Positions 10,147 through 18,600 of a stretch of 64,000 nt of DNA are shown here, piece by piece. The notes below the pieces were generated by a model, which ran no database searches, was not told the origin of the DNA, and saw nothing but the letters and a program-made list of their open reading frames with translations. The DNA comes from Capnocytophaga sp. oral taxon 878. Its GTDB lineage: Bacteria > Bacteroidota > Bacteroidia > Flavobacteriales > Flavobacteriaceae. How positions within the stretch are numbered: position 1 is the first letter of the stretch; each line of letters starts with the position of its first letter. The DNA is taken from positions 1,890,001 through 1,954,000 of the forward strand of contig NZ_CP027229.1 in assembly GCF_002999135.1 (NCBI RefSeq). The letters run 5' to 3'. The translations under genes were made by a program, and so were the position numbers.

Positions 10147-11588
10147 TAGCATTTACTTTTTACAAATTCATAAATCAGTCTTACAGGCACTGCTGTTGCT
10201 CCGCTTTGTTTATAGCCTTTTTTGTCTTTGAGGAAAGCAGCCCCTGCGATATCGAGATGTACCCAAGGGTAATCGGTAAAATGCTCCAAAAATTTGGCTG
10301 CTGTACTCACTCCGCCGATGGGTCCGCCAATGTTTTTAAGGTCGGCAATATCAGATTTTATGAGTTCGCCGTATTCTTTCCAAAGAGGGAGCTGCACAAT
10401 GCGTTCATAGACTTCCTCGCCAATGGATTTTAGAGCATCGATACTTTCTTGGTGGTTGGAAAGTCCTGCAATTCCGAAACTCCCTGTAATCGCCGCCGAA
10501 GCTCCCGTGAGCGTAGCCATATCAATCACTAATTCAGGGTTGAATTTTTTCGCATAGCAAAGTGCATCTGCCAAAACAAGTCGTCCTTCGGCATCGGTAT
10601 TTTGCACTTCTACCGTAGTGCCGTCCATTATGGTAATCACATCATCTACCACTAAGGCATTGGAATTGATTTTGTTATCCGTGGCGGGTACAATACCAAT
10701 CACATAGTAAGGCAATTGATTCCCCGCAATTACCGAAATGATACCCAATACAGCGGCACCACCTGCCATATCGCATTTCATTGTACTCATTACGCCGCCC
10801 ACTTTGAGTGAGTAACCGCCCGTATCGAACATTACACCTTTGCCTACCAAAACCAAAGGTTGAGAATTGACCGCATTTTTCGGTTTGTAGTGCATAATAT
10901 TAAAAGTGGGTGGTGTTTCCGAGCCTTTATTCACGCCGAGCAAACCTCCCATTTTTAGGGTTTCGATTTGTTTTTTATGAAGAATTTCCGTTCCAAAACC
11001 GAATTTTTCACCTGCTTCCTGCACCCATTCTGAAAACTTGAGAGCATCCATATAATTAACAGGTTCATTTACTGCGTTTTTGGTGAGGGAAATGGCTTCA
11101 AGAACTGTGTTAAGTTCATTGTATTGCTTTTCAGAAAGAGCGGTTTCCGAAACAAATAGCGTGATTTTACCCGTCTTTTTTTTGGATAGATATTTATCAA
11201 AATGATAACTGCTAAGCAACACACCTTCCAAGAGGGCGTATTTTTCTTTTTCGGAGAAAAGTTCCAGATTTTCAAGAACCGCCTCCACCGAAGATGAAAC
11301 AGAAGATGGTTGTAGTTGTTGCACAATGGTTGCCCCTACTTGTCTTAAATCCTCTAATTCGTATTTGGAAACGGCTACCAGCAAACTTTTTTCTTCTTGC
11401 CAAAGATGCCAATGTTTATTCTCCTTATCCTCAAACGACTGATGAATTTCTTCTTTCAAATTTTCCTGAATATCAATATTTTGCAAATCTTTTTGGCTAC
11501 GAATAAAACGAATTATTGTGCCTTTCTCAAACGATAATTTGTCGGCAGTATAGCGTTTTAGCTCTGTATAAAGGTAAGTATCGATCAT
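10146..11588 (-). CDS. pepA: Leucyl aminopeptidase (M17 family)
   Basis: 480 residues from the Met at 11588 (MIDTYLYTELKRY), 5 bp after the peroxiredoxin stop; a longer frame would run into that gene. Cytosolic two-metal exopeptidase. Signature motifs are VGKGVMFDTGGYSLK (first metal/active-site Lys), MKCDMAGGAAVLG, NTDAEGRLVLADALCYA (the M17 signature) and ATLTGA. The N-terminal domain is diverged. M17 enzymes trim peptides; some also bind DNA. Here the gene is in the middle of the sod-prx-nrd operon, overlapping the YceI-like gene by one base. Confidence 0.93.
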   Translation of the reverse strand: MIDTYLYTELKRYTADKLSFEKGTIIRFIRSQKDLQNIDIQENLKEEIHQSFEDKENKHWHLWQEEKSLLVAVSKYELEDLRQVGATIVQQLQPSSVSSSVEAVLENLELFSEKEKYALLEGVLLSSYHFDKYLSKKKTGKITLFVSETALSEKQYNELNTVLEAISLTKNAVNEPVNYMDALKFSEWVQEAGEKFGFGTEILHKKQIETLKMGGLLGVNKGSETPPTFNIMHYKPKNAVNSQPLVLVGKGVMFDTGGYSLKVGGVMSTMKCDMAGGAAVLGIISVIAGNQLPYYVIGIVPATDNKINSNALVVDDVITIMDGTTVEVQNTDAEGRLVLADALCYAKKFNPELVIDMATLTGASAAITGSFGIAGLSNHQESIDALKSIGEEVYERIVQLPLWKEYGELIKSDIADLKNIGGPIGGVSTAAKFLEHFTDYPWVHLDIAGAAFLKDKKGYKQSGATAVPVRLIYEFVKSKC

Positions 11589-11593
11589 TTTAT

Positions 11594-12208
11594 TTATTTT
11601 TTTAATTGTTGAGAAAGTGTTTGTTCTCCCGCCTTCCACCCACAAGCGGTTAATTCTTCTGTTTGGAGAGCATCTAATACGCGAAGTACTTCATCTACAT
11701 TTCTTCCCACATTCATAGGATAAACGCTCACCCATTGTATAATTCCTTGTGGGTCAATGATAAAAGTAGCTCGATAAGCAACTTTTTCTTCGCAATTTAA
11801 AATTCCCATTTCTTCGGCTAAAGATTTGGAAGTATCGGCAAGCATTGGAATAGAAAGTTCTGCTAATTGTGGATGATTTTCTCTCCACCCTAAATGTACA
11901 TATTCGGTGTCGGTAGAAGCACCAATCAACATAGCGTTTCTTTCCAGAAATTTTTTATTATTTTTATTAAATTCTATAATTTCTGTTGGACAGACGAAAG
12001 TAAAATCTTTAGGCCACCAAAAAAGCACCATCCACTTTCCTTGTTCGGCTGCGTAGTTGTGTGTGATTTCAGAGATTTCTATGCCTTTCTTTGTAGAAAT
12101 AACGGCTTTTTTAACAAATTCTGGTAATTTATCTCCAATGCTTAGTATTCCTTTTTGGATGAGTTGTAATTGCTCTTTCTGAACCAATTTTTTAATTGAA
12201 TTGCACAT
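11594..12208 (-). CDS. Peroxiredoxin (2-Cys, AhpC/Prx1 type)
   Basis: 204 residues from the Met at 12208 (MCNSIKKLVQ), or 206 from 12214. Reduces hydrogen and organic peroxides. The peroxidatic Cys is in DFTFVCPTEI (about residue 74), with the supporting Thr in the same motif and an Arg in YRATFIIDP. A C-terminal Cys in TACGWKAGE is the likely resolving residue. The beginning overlaps the TPR-like gene by about 20 bases, so translation is probably coupled. It lies downstream of sodB: together they would convert superoxide to water. The electron donor is not visible in the window. Confidence 0.92.
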   Translation of the reverse strand: MCNSIKKLVQKEQLQLIQKGILSIGDKLPEFVKKAVISTKKGIEISEITHNYAAEQGKWMVLFWWPKDFTFVCPTEIIEFNKNNKKFLERNAMLIGASTDTEYVHLGWRENHPQLAELSIPMLADTSKSLAEEMGILNCEEKVAYRATFIIDPQGIIQWVSVYPMNVGRNVDEVLRVLDALQTEELTACGWKAGEQTLSQQLKK

Positions 12209-12677
12209 AATCAAATGTTTTTATATTTTCTAAATTGTTTGTTATCAATCGTTTTTTCAAGTAAGTTAAAAAAATAGTTTTACTTATTGTATCTAAATTA
12301 TTTTTTTGAATAAAGTTTATGTAACTAATGACAGATTTTTTCAATTCTCCCTGAATTTCTTCTTTTTTATAATTCTTTTCATAGAGATATAAAAGAAAAT
12401 ATATCACTTTTTGCAACATTTCCTCTGCATTTTTCAAATCTTTTATTTCCTGATAGCAATTTGCCAAGTTGTTACACGAAACAACGTACAATTGTACAAA
12501 AGGAACTTTCAGTCGGACGCAATCGAGAAAATTACCATTAAGCACTTCAGCTCTGTACAAGGCATTTAGATAGCCACTCAAAGCAACTTCATAATTTCCT
12601 TCGTTAAAAGATTCATTGGCTTCTTCGGTTAAAATCTTCCAATAATTTTCGATATGGTTTACACAAGTATCACTCAT
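12192..12677 (-). CDS. TPR-like protein between sodB and peroxiredoxin
   Basis: 161 residues, cytoplasmic. Residues 13-80 look like two helical tetratricopeptide-type repeats (EEANESFNEGNYEVALSGY and SCNNLANCYQEIKDLKNAEE); the rest is helical and Lys-rich. Its start overlaps the sodB stop by 8 bases and its end overlaps the peroxiredoxin start by about 20, so the three are translated as a unit. TPR proteins are usually scaffolds or chaperones; a role in assembling or targeting Sod or Prx is inference from position only. I do not know a named family for it. Confidence 0.7.
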   Translation of the reverse strand: MSDTCVNHIENYWKILTEEANESFNEGNYEVALSGYLNALYRAEVLNGNFLDCVRLKVPFVQLYVVSCNNLANCYQEIKDLKNAEEMLQKVIYFLLYLYEKNYKKEEIQGELKKSVISYINFIQKNNLDTISKTIFLTYLKKRLITNNLENIKTFDYVQFN

Positions 12678-13275
12678 TATATTTCAAGTTTTGGTTAGCA
12701 AAATTCCAGTTTACAAGTTCCCAAAAACCTTCCACGAATTTGGGTCTTGCATTTCGATAATCGATATAGTAGGCGTGCTCCCACACATCGAGGGTAAGGA
12801 TAGGAGTTTTATTTTCAGTCAGTGGAGTGAAAGCATCTTTCATTGGGAGAATTTCTAATTTTCCTTCCTGATTTTGAGCCAGCCACGCCCAACCAGCACC
12901 GAATAATTTTACGGCAGTGGCAGAGAATTGTTCTTTAAAATTTTTAAAACTTCCGAAATCGCGGTTGATGAGTTCAGCGATTTTTCCAGTAGGATTTTTT
13001 CCGCCATCGGGCGAGAGACAATTCCAAAAAAAGGAATGATTCCAATGTTGAGCTGCATTGTTGAAAATGGCTACTTGGTTTTCGTTGTAGCTTTTTCGGA
13101 TGATGTCCACGATGTCTTTTTCCGCCCATTCGGTATCTTTTACCAATCCCGCAAGGTTGTTTACATAGGCAGCGTGATGCTTTTCGTAGTGATAATCAAA
13201 AGTTTCCTCTGTAATAATCGGATTTAGAGCATTTTTGTCATACGGAAGCTCTGGGAGTGTGTGATTAATATTCAT
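12670..13275 (-). CDS. sodB: Superoxide dismutase (Fe type)
   Basis: 201 residues; converts superoxide to oxygen and hydrogen peroxide. Metal ligands are His ~26 (in HYEKHHAAYVNN), His in AAQHWNHSFFW, and Asp and His in DVWEHAYYIDY. Gln in NNAAQHWNH and the FGAGWAWL segment are typical of iron or cambialistic forms, not strict Mn enzymes. First gene of the operon; its promoter with a palindrome in the spacer is at 13353-13380. A core-genome SOD elsewhere is likely but cannot be seen here. Confidence 0.96.
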   Translation of the reverse strand: MNINHTLPELPYDKNALNPIITEETFDYHYEKHHAAYVNNLAGLVKDTEWAEKDIVDIIRKSYNENQVAIFNNAAQHWNHSFFWNCLSPDGGKNPTGKIAELINRDFGSFKNFKEQFSATAVKLFGAGWAWLAQNQEGKLEILPMKDAFTPLTENKTPILTLDVWEHAYYIDYRNARPKFVEGFWELVNWNFANQNLKYNE

Positions 13276-13352
13276 TATTTTTCAGGTTTAAATAGTTAGC
13301 TTAATTGATTTTCAATTGTTTAATATTATTATTTTTAATATTTTTAGATTTG

Positions 13353-13380
13353 CAAAAATAATAATTTAGATTTATCTAAA
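13353..13380 (-). promoter_or_regulatory. sodB operon promoter with overlapping palindrome
   Basis: Minus-strand TATTTTTG (13353-13360) fits TAnnTTTG. The 16-base palindrome TTTAGATTTATCTAAA (13365-13380) fills the spacer where the -33/-7 complex would bind, about 90 bp before the sodB start. No clear -33 TTG is seen. Placement suggests a repressor operator, and DtxR-type boxes have a similar TTAG...CTAA form; the regulator is unknown. Confidence 0.45.
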
Positions 13381-13512
13381 AAAATAAATTGATGATTTTT
13401 TTATTTATCTTTTCAATATAGTTTTTTAATAATTTGTAAATCAAATATATAAAATAAAGTTTGATGTTTTACACGTTATTTATTTTTTGTTTTTTTCGGT
13501 GAGATGCTATTC

Positions 13513-13765
13513 TAATCTTTGCGAAAGAGTCATAATTTCTTTACAGATAGCCACTATTTGAGCGGTTTGTTTTTCAAGTTTAAACAGATAGGTGGAGGCT
13601 TTCTTTTCGGAAAAATTGCGATACAAAATCTTTACAATCAGATTGTAATTCACTCCCACTACCCGAAATTACCCATAGAGTTCGGTGAGTTTGATATAAA
13701 AATCCTTTACCAATTTACCGATTTTTACACTTTTGATTTCTTTGGAAAATAATACCGAAATAAAA
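13513..13765 (-). pseudogene. Decayed inverted fragment of mobA
   Basis: The reverse complement matches the second half of the intact mobA (about 4295-4540) at roughly nine bases in ten. It includes SVLFSKEIKSVKI, DFYIKLTELYG, VNYN-x-IVKILYRNFSEKKA and AICKEIM. TAA and TAG codons interrupt it right after ELYG, and the N-terminal half is missing. It is thus an older, diverged copy rather than a recent duplicate of 4122-4583. It lies opposite in direction to the intact gene and abuts the relaxase 3' fragment. Confidence 0.85.
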
Positions 13766-13776
13766 ATATATCTTAA

Positions 13777-14046
13777 ATGCCTAAAGAAATGACTGAAAGT
13801 CTTATAGTCAAAAAAGAAGCCCTGAAATGTAGCGGTAAAATCTATTCCGAGCAACACAGGCGGAACTTTGATATAAAGGATGATATTTTAAGGGTGGAAA
13901 ATGACCCTGACGATGAAAGCAGGCTGAACCTGACAATAAACAGGAAGCCGATTGCCGACTGGTTCAGGGAGCAATGGCACAGGCTTAGATATGGAGCAAG
14001 AGTGCCGCAACAGGAAGAAAGAAAAAGTAGAGGATTCAAATTATAA
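13777..14046 (+). pseudogene. Probable relaxase 3' fragment
   Basis: 89 codons ending in NRKPIADWFREQWHRLRY and a short basic tail (ERKSRGFKL), the type of C-terminus seen in Bacteroides mobilization relaxases. Fragments of mob genes are known next to cfxA in Tn4555-like elements. The strand is the same as the relaxase 5' remnant at 4573, so the two could be the ends of one gene separated by 9.1 kb. No relaxase catalytic motif is present. The call rests on context and tail composition and is moderate. Confidence 0.5.
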
Positions 14047-14065
14047 TAGAAGCAATTTGATTAGT

Positions 14066-14107
14066 AATCTAAAAGCACTCCGATAACGATTAGAGTGCTT
14101 TTAGATT
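14066..14107. terminator. Bidirectional terminator between the mob fragment and cfxA
   Basis: Perfect 15-bp stem, AATCTAAAAGCACTC (14066-14080) with GAGTGCTTTTAGATT (14093-14107), A/T-rich on both outer sides, between convergent reading frames. Confidence 0.8.
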
Positions 14108-14138
14108 GTTTATCATTAATTATCAAAGCAAGTGCAGT

Positions 14139-15104
14139 TTAAGATTTTACTGAAGTTTGCATTAATAAAGAATATACTACAGCTGATATATGCGCAACAT
14201 ATTGTGACGCTTGTGATTCATTTCCCTTGAAATCCTTAACAAATACCGCTAAGGTATAACTGATATTATTAGGCAGACATATATAGGCAACATCATTGTG
14301 AGCTGCAAGAACACCATTTTCATTAACATAACCTGAACCTGTCTTATGCGCTATAACAACCCCTTCTTTATCAAGAAGTGGAGCTGCTATCCTATCTACA
14401 CCTGTTTTGCATTCTTTTAACGTATTCTTAATGAAACTTTGTTTCTCATCATCGATAAGACCTTCAGTAAACAAACGATTCATCAACATTGCAGCACCAA
14501 GAGGAGATGTATAGTTAGAGTAAGCCTTGTTATGGTCAGCCGACATTTCCTCTTCCGTATAAGCTATCTGAAAACTTGAACGAGGAATGAGTGTGGCTAT
14601 AAAACTATCTGTTTGAGCGACATTAACCATATCCTTAAACATAAGGTTGCTTGCATTGTTGTCACTCTGAGTAAGAGTATAACGCAGCAAATCTCTCACT
14701 GTCAATGATATGACTGGCCCTGAATAATCTTTCAGCATAGGACTCCAAGTCTTTGGGTCAAGTTTATCCCTATTTATATTTACTAAGGTATCAAGTGAAA
14801 TTCCTTTATTGTCAAAGTCATTACAAAGAGCTAATGCCTGATGAACCTTAAACACACTCATCATAGGATAAACACTCTTATTATTGACCTTAACCGTATC
14901 TCTGTTATTAACAATAACCGCCACACCAATTTCGCCAGGACAAGCTGAGACAATTTGAGAAATGCTATCAGTCAAAACATTTGTTAAAGGAGGATTTGCG
15001 CTATCTTTTGTCGCTGATTTATGGAACAATGAAAATACCAAGATGAAAATGCAAACTAAAGCTATACTCAAAACTACGATTTGTTTTTTTCTGTTTTTTT
15101 CCAT
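14139..15104 (-). CDS. cfxA: Class A extended-spectrum beta-lactamase CfxA
   Basis: 321 residues, recognised as CfxA, the class A enzyme of Bacteroides, Prevotella and Capnocytophaga that hydrolyses penicillins and many cephalosporins. An N-terminal membrane/signal segment (about residues 9-28, IVVLSIALVCIFILVFSLF) precedes the mature domain. Active-site motifs are SVFK (nucleophilic Ser and Lys), SDN (in TQSDNNAS) and KTG (HKTGSG). Glu occurs at residue 296 (GNESQ), a position near which CfxA variants differ; I do not assign an allele. The gene has its own promoter at 15132-15163 and points toward the mob remnants, a context like Tn4555 derivatives. Confidence 0.98.
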   Translation of the reverse strand: MEKNRKKQIVVLSIALVCIFILVFSLFHKSATKDSANPPLTNVLTDSISQIVSACPGEIGVAVIVNNRDTVKVNNKSVYPMMSVFKVHQALALCNDFDNKGISLDTLVNINRDKLDPKTWSPMLKDYSGPVISLTVRDLLRYTLTQSDNNASNLMFKDMVNVAQTDSFIATLIPRSSFQIAYTEEEMSADHNKAYSNYTSPLGAAMLMNRLFTEGLIDDEKQSFIKNTLKECKTGVDRIAAPLLDKEGVVIAHKTGSGYVNENGVLAAHNDVAYICLPNNISYTLAVFVKDFKGNESQASQYVAHISAVVYSLLMQTSVKS

Positions 15105-15131
15105 GTTTATATTATTTATTTAAATATAGGG

Positions 15132-15163
15132 CAAAATTACAAAAGTTTTTTTACTCTCACAAA
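15132..15163 (-). promoter_or_regulatory. cfxA promoter
   Basis: Minus-strand TAATTTTG (15132-15139) with TTTG (15160-15163) 20 bp upstream; the -7 element lies 28 bp from the cfxA ATG, giving a very short leader. Confidence 0.7.
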
Positions 15164-15255
15164 GGCTTAGGCAAGTTTTTTATTTCTTGTAGTAATTCTA
15201 CTACATAGATAGGTAGTACATTGACATATTACCAGCCCCACACAAACGTGCGTTG

Positions 15256-15302
15256 CAAAGGTATTTTTTTTTTGGTTATATTGTCAAGATGTTGTACCTT
15301 TG
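15256..15302. promoter_or_regulatory. Overlapping divergent promoter pair upstream of cfxA
   Basis: Minus strand: TACCTTTG at 15256-15263 with TTG at 15285-15287 (21-bp spacer), a possible distal cfxA promoter. Plus strand: TTTG at 15271-15274, 20-bp spacer, TACCTTTG at 15295-15302, with no gene downstream on that strand. The plus-strand bases 15294-15303 read GTACCTTTGC, an exact match to the att core GTAnnTTTGC used by CTnDOT-type integrases, so this may mark the right end of the mobile element. Confidence 0.5.
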
Positions 15303-15547
15303 CACCTAGAAGTTATTGAGAAAATAGGTATAATCAAATGAAATAAGAACTATTACTAAACCATTACCTAATCTTCTTGTAATTCCTGTATCTTCTTTAT
15401 TTAAAATAGATTATAAAAGTAGTTTCAATTTTGGATGAAAAATAAAAAATAAAAGGTGGGAAGTGAGGGGGGGTTGGCTTGGGGTGGGAGGTGATAGAGG
15501 GTGAGAGGAGGCTTTCCTTTATTAAAGGGTATGCCTTTCATATATAA

Positions 15548-15584
15548 AAAAACTGCTCACGTGTTTTATCGTGAGCAGTTTTTA
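15548..15584. terminator. Terminator of the adhesin gene
   Basis: Hairpin AAAACTGCTCACG / CGTGAGCAGTTTT with an 8-base loop, 30 bp past the stop of the giant minus-strand gene; A and T runs on the two sides allow bidirectional use. Confidence 0.8.
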
Positions 15585-15613
15585 AAAGGTTTTAAGTATG
15601 AACTTTTAAACTA

Positions 15614-18600
15614 TTACCTATATAATGTGAAGTTTCCATAGAACTGTCGCTTATCATATAACTGATCATTGATTTCTATCACATACCAGTAATCGCCTGA
15701 TGGCATTAGACGACCGTCATACTGTCCGTCCCAGCCTTCGCCTGGTGCTAAGTTGGCTATTCGCCTTCCATATCGATCAAATATATAAATGCGTGCATTC
15801 ACATTATTATCCAAATACTTAGGTTGCCATACATCATTCACTCCGTCGCCATCTGGGGTGAAGAAGTTGGGGACTTCTATATCGTGGTAAGGGACTTCGG
15901 CTGTGAGCGTTGCTGTACATCCGTTGGCATCCTCTACCCTCACTTGGATTATCTTAATGCGTACCCCGTTGGATTCTATGCGCTCTGGATCGTCGTGGTT
16001 TATCTTATAGCTTGTATTGCTACCTCTATCCACGCCATTGTAATAGAATGTGTAACCCTTAAGATTGGTAGTAGTACCGCCTGCCGCTTTTACTTCAATG
16101 GTATTGATAGCGGTAGCTGAGCTGGTGGTATTGGTAAGGGTAAGCGGATCGTAAAGATCAAAATCAAAGGTTTTAGAGGCTGTACAATGTCCGGTTACTG
16201 GGGTAAGGGTGTTGTAGTGTACCTCGATAGTATGGGTTCTTGTGGTGCGATCAAACTCATCAATATATCCTATATTACCTAAGGTGCGTACAAAACTTGT
16301 AGTGGTAGCGGTGCCATCAAGAGCGTAGGTTATCTTACTGAAATCTACCTCTGGGTTACGGAACCTCACTACTAAATAATCCTTGTAATTATTAGTACCC
16401 GCATCACAAGTACCTTCACGCTCTACATAATTCACCGCTATATCTGGGAATTCTACCACTGTAAAGCTAACGGTTTTGGTCATCACACAACCGTTGGTAT
16501 CGGTAATCACTACCTTGTAATAAGTGTCTTTTGGTGCTGGTGGTAAATTCACAAAGCTATCGGAGGTGGCCGTTATTCCTCGGTGACCGTTTATCTTCTG
16601 TCCATTATCGGCTCGTACTATATCTACATCATAAGTTCCTGTACCGCCTGCTATGTTTTGAATTGTAACACTACCATCATTCTGAGCGTTGCAGGTGTAG
16701 AACTGTGAGGCGTTCTCATCTATATCGGCAGTGATAGGCTGTGGATTGGCAAAGGTAAAGGTTCCTGCTACTGTTACTGAGCAGTTCTTACTATCTACTA
16801 TATCTACACGATAGGTTCCTGGCTCAATACCTTCAAATGTATATTCGGTATCGGGGGTGATATACCTAGGTATATTACTACCTGTAGCTGACAGCCTTAC
16901 CAGTACATAGCTATAAGGACGGGTTCCTCCTGATACATTACTTACTTTTAACTTACCATTGTTAGCGTCTACACAAGTAATAGAGGTTACTTGGGTGGTG
17001 ATGCTTGCCACTTGTATGCTATTGTAAGGATCAATAGTAATAGTGCGAGTACCACTATATGTTGTACAACCTAAAGCATCTATTAAAGTAATAGCATATT
17101 GACCTGCATTTAAGCCTCGGAACTCAACCCCTGGTGCTCCTGATGGTATATTGCTAAGGGTTACTGCACCTCCTGGTGTAGGACTTATTGGGGTAAGGGT
17201 TACTGTATATTCTTGCTCACCTCCAGTAACCGTAAGTTCTCCTACGGCATCTTGGTTTTGACAGTTAACAGATACTTTCTGTTTCACATTACTTACACTT
17301 ATCTCATCTGGGTTGGATGGGATAATAAAGCGGTGCTTAGCTACTCGGCAACCCGTACTATTAGAAATTGCTTCTATATCATACGATCCTCCTTTAAGGG
17401 TAGTAATGGTTACTATATTACCTATGGCACTACCTGATAAACTTACAGGTGAACTACTACCTACAGATGTAATGGTATAGGTAAATCCTGCTGTAGACTG
17501 ATCGCCATTAGAAAGATCGGTATCCTTAAGAGTAAGGGTTATTCCTCCAAAATCGGTATGACAAACTGCTCTCACTGGGTTGGTAGACTCTATAGCAAAG
17601 GTATTGACATCTTTAATGCGGTGACCTCCTACTATACTACAGCCTGTACGCTCATTGATTACTTGTACGGTATAGTTGCTACCTGATAAGGCACTAGAAC
17701 CATTGAGGGTTAGAGATAGAGTGGTGCTTGCTACTGTTGTTACCGTAGCGATACTATTACCTACTCCTTGAACTATATACTTAAGTGGGGTTCCTGCTAT
17801 ATAACCAGTAGTACCTACATCTATACGTATTGCTTCATCAACCACACAAGTGGCTGATGTGGTAGTGGTAATACTAAGGGTTGTAAGATCAAAGGCTGGT
17901 GCTATAGTCACACTTGCTGTACTAGTAGCACAACCGCCTGAGGCATCTTTCACTCTTACATAATAACTGCCTCCGCTAAGGTTGGTAAGGTTATATACTG
18001 TTCCGTTTCCTAAACTTGTATGTGTTGTAGCATCAAAGAACTCGGTTGTATAAGGTGGTATACCGCCTTTTATCTTAGTGGTATCAAGAATTACTTGTGG
18101 AGTGGATAGCCCTGCATTGCCTTGACACTTGTACTGAGTAGCTGTAATGACTCCAGTATCAAAAGTAATTGGCTCTGGAGAGGTAACCACTGCATATACT
18201 TGTGCAGTACATCCTTCATTATTGGTAATAAGAATATCATACTTCACTCCTTGAGGGGTACCTCGTAATCCGCTGAAAATAGCATTGTGGGTTCCTGCTG
18301 TTGTAGGAGTGGTGGTTACTGCTACAGTATTACCGGTGGTAATATCTATAGCACTGGTAATTTCAAAAGTATAGGTCTTGCTATCTGAAGGCATTATGAC
18401 ATCTATACTTCCGGTACCTGTAACTGTTAATCCTAAATTACATTTCTCATGGTAAGGCTGTACTGTTACCCCTGCTAAACTTATAGGTTCTGGGTCTTGT
18501 ACTGTTACTTCTTTTACTATAGGACAGTCTTGGGTTTGGGAATCGTAAATACTAATACGATAAGTAGCTGCTTGGGTGAAAGATGCTGTACCCAAAGTAA

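Larger units (their letters stand above)
15105..15613. other. Junction region between cfxA and the adhesin gene
   Basis: About 500 bp without a gene: cfxA promoters, the divergent promoter pair, an AT-rich part (15310-15450), a G-rich part (15456-15515) like other chromosomal intergenic regions of this window, and the adhesin terminator. The mobile-element end should lie in 15165-15310. Confidence 0.5.

Noticed and set aside
1950..13475. TGTTTTACAC shared at about 1954 and 13463 as direct-repeat ends of an element
   Set aside because: Only 10 bp in AT-rich sequence, and a similar word also occurs at about 61955; not convincing as att sites.
13777..14046. Reading this frame as a complete small gene of 89 residues
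   Set aside because: Its sequence looks like the tail of a relaxase and it abuts another mob fragment; a remnant is more likely.
14139..15104. Assigning a specific CfxA allele number
   Set aside because: The variants differ by single residues and I cannot verify the numbering without a reference alignment.
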